DNA of 64,000 bases from Plasmopara viticola (Eukaryota; Oomycota; Peronosporomycetes; Peronosporales; Peronosporaceae): assembly GCA_001695595.3 (NCBI GenBank), contig MBPM02000020.1:124001-188000 (forward strand), in the 5' to 3' direction. Positions 62,500-64,000 of this stretch are shown piece by piece (the first letter of the stretch is position 1; each line of letters starts with the position of its first letter). Under the pieces are notes generated by a model. It had not been told where the DNA came from. It saw only the letters and a list, made by a program, of their open reading frames with translations, and did no database searches. Position numbers and translations under genes: made by a program.

Positions 62500-63650
62500 C
62501 AAGACTCGAACCGACGCAATAGAGCCACATCTAAACCTTTGTTCACACTTTTGAAGCGTTGAGTTGCCGCACGGTTACAGATACGTCTTGGCTATCAATC
62601 TAGACACGCATGGACGCAATCGAGCCGCAACAAAGCGTATAATCTTTCTTCCATAGCGCCAAGGCACTCTACGGCCACAGATGCGTTCTATCTCTCACTC
62701 GACACATGCACGGACGCAATCGAGACTCAACTTAGCGTATAACAACTCTTTTGAAGTTTCAAGACGCTGCACGGCCACAGATACGTCCTTTCTATCTTTC
62801 AAGGCTCAAACCGACGCTTTAGAGTCACATCTAAACATCTTTCACAACTTTGAGGCGTTGAGTTGCTGCACGGTTACAGATACGTCTTCTCTTTCATTTT
62901 AAACATGCACGGACGCAATCAAGCCACGATTAAGCGTATAATCGTTCTTCCATAGCGACAAGGCACTCTAAGGCCGCAGATGCGTTCTGTCTCTCACTCG
63001 AGACATGCACGGACGCAATTGAGACTCAACTTAGCTTACAATCACTCTTTTGAAGTACCAAGACGCTGCACGGCCACAGATACGTTCTTTCTATCTTTCA
63101 AGACTCGAACCGACGCAATAGATCCACAACCAAACATTTAATCTTACGCTTGGAGCGTTGAAGTGCTGCATGGTCACAGATACGTCTTGGCTATCATTCT
63201 AGACATGCACGGACGCAATCGAGCCACGCCTACGCGTATAATCCTTCTTCCATTGCGCAAAGGCACTCTGCGGCGACAGATGCGTTCTGTCTCTCAATCG
63301 AGACATGCACGGACGCAATCGAGACTCAACTTAGCGTATAACAACTCTTTTGAAGTACCAAGACGCTGCACGGCCACAGATACGTCCTTTCTATCTTTCA
63401 AGACTCGAACCGACGCAATAGAGCCACATCTAAACCTTTGTTCACACTTTTGAAGCGTTGAGTTGCCGCACGGTTACAGATACGTCTTGGCTATCAATCT
63501 AGACACGCATGGACGCAATCGAGCCGCAACAAAGCGTATAATCTTTCTTCCATAGCGCCAAGGCACTCTACGGCGACAGATGCGTTCTGTCTCTCACTCG
63601 AGATATGCACGGACGCAATCGAGGTTCAACTTAGCGTATAATAACTCTTT
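62500..63650 (+). repeat. Duplicated C/A/B segment flanking a Region III-derived piece
   Basis: AACCTTTGTTCACAC, GAGTTGCCGCACGG, GACACGCATGGACGC and GTATAATCTTTCTTCC occur near 62,535 and 63,433 (about 898 bp, three trimers). The part between, ~62,680-63,330, follows 46,010-46,660 at an offset of ~16,670 (CGTTTTAGAGTCACATC-like C, GCGTTGAAGTGCTGCATGG, GCCTACGCGTATAATCC). Confidence 0.82.
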
Positions 63651-64000
63651 TGAAGTTTCAAGACGCTGCACGGCCACAAATAATTCCTTTCTATCTTAGA
63701 AGACTCGAACCGACGCTATAGAGCCACATCTAAACATTTTTCACACTTTTGAAGCGTTGAGTTGCTGCACGGTCACAGATACATCTTGGCTTTCATTTTA
63801 GAAATGCAAGGACGCAATCGTGCCGCGACTATGCGTATAATCATTGTTCCATAGCGCCAAGGCACTCTAAGGCCGCAAATGCGTTCTGTCTCTCAGTCGA
63901 GATATGCACGGACGCAATCGAGACTCAACTTAGCGTATAATAACTCGTTTGAAGTACCAAGACGCTGCACGGCCACAGATACGTCCTTTCTATGTTTCAA

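Larger units (their letters stand above)
1..64000 (+). repeat. Uninterrupted satellite array, ~100-bp monomers in 299-bp A-B-C trimers
   Basis: Every part of the window reads as the same ~100-bp monomer family. Landmarks recur at fixed phase: a GTTGAG-like start, then TGCACGG(T/C)CACAGATACG, then GCACGGACGCAATCGAG near the middle, then GCGTATAAT in A and B. Three diverged types follow in strict order: A (TTGCTGCACGGTCAC), B (GCACTCTACGGCCAC) and C (AAGACGCTGCACGGCC). Successive A starts lie 297-300 bp apart except at the chimeric or deleted monomers listed separately. 64,000/299 gives about 214 trimers. All copies have one orientation and I found no stretch of even 100 bp that is not satellite. 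Tandem satellites of this kind typically mark centromeric or other heterochromatin; that role here is inferred. The family is not one I recognise. Confidence 0.97.
49570..64000 (+). repeat. Region V: mosaic of diverged trimers and shared modules
   Basis: The A-B-C rhythm continues to the last base, so the array extends beyond the window. Local structure comes from modules shared with Regions II-IV (listed separately) and short local tandem duplications of one to three trimers. Stretches between the listed modules, such as 59,450-60,850, contain ordinary diverged trimers and nothing else that I can see. Confidence 0.85.

Noticed and set aside
205..63453. Dozens of open frames of 60-112 codons on both strands, with recurrent peptides (for example 40317-40655 and 45893-46231)
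   Set aside because: They are the same satellite read in one frame again and again. They end at fixed in-repeat stops, the 299-bp period shifts frame each turn, and single-base indels are tolerated freely. The longest is 112 codons. No start context, domain or codon preference supports translation.
1..64000. CRISPR array
   Set aside because: Repeats are regular, but there are no unique spacers. The sequences between conserved blocks are themselves homologous in every copy, and the units are ~100 bp long.
1..64000. CENP-B box
   Set aside because: I looked for the TTCG....A..CGGG pattern on both strands of the consensus monomers and did not find a convincing match.
1..64000. rRNA, tRNA, snRNA or 5S gene array
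   Set aside because: The unit shows no conserved RNA gene motif such as tRNA A/B boxes in a foldable context or a 5S internal control region, and the three monomers diverge too much for a conserved RNA.

Overview
The whole window is one tandem-repeat (satellite) array. I see no protein gene, RNA gene, transposon, CRISPR array or unique sequence anywhere in the 64 kb. All copies read in the same orientation, with no inversion and no foreign insertion. This points to a eukaryotic heterochromatic locus such as a centromere, pericentromere, subtelomere or sex/B chromosome. CpG is not depleted in the consensus (hand count on the A subunit: 7 CpG where about 5.7 are expected), which argues against a heavily methylated vertebrate or plant genome and fits an invertebrate, protist or fungus. 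I do not recognise the satellite family and cannot name the species.

The array is built in nested levels. The base unit is a ~100-bp monomer. Three diverged monomer types, A (100 bp), B (100 bp) and C (99 bp), alternate strictly as A-B-C, giving a 299-bp trimer (roughly 214 trimers or 640 monomers here). A and B agree at roughly 70% of positions by eye. In the left 25 kb, four diagnostic trimers (T1-T2-T3-T4, 12 monomers) form a higher-order repeat (HOR) of ~1195 bp.

Layout: (I) 1-25,560, the ~1195-bp HOR family. It is regular up to ~7.2 kb, then has units of 2, 3, 4, 5 or 6 trimers and further trimer types (T1b, T5, T6, C5). (II) 25,560-35,700, diverged trimers with patches of the Region I family at 27.1-28.3 kb and 29.8-31.0 kb. 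(III) 35,701-46,852, a 5,576-bp block duplicated in tandem at about 99.7% identity, joined at a chimeric A/B monomer. (IV) 46,786-~49,570, a second, unrelated ~1196-bp HOR, also of four trimers, in about 2.3 copies. (V) ~49,570-64,000, a mosaic of modules shared with Regions II-IV.

The parts are related by recombination, not by a pathway. Unequal exchange in register (whole trimers gained or lost), exchange out of register (A/B or C/A chimeras that leave 199-bp or 499-bp spacings), segmental duplication and patchwork conversion explain nearly every irregularity. Regions I, III and IV look recently homogenised, and Regions II and V look older. Short open frames occur on both strands, but they are by-products of the repeat. 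Units T1-T6, A1-A4, B1-B4, C1-C5 and U1-U23 are labels defined here. All identities and counts were made by eye.
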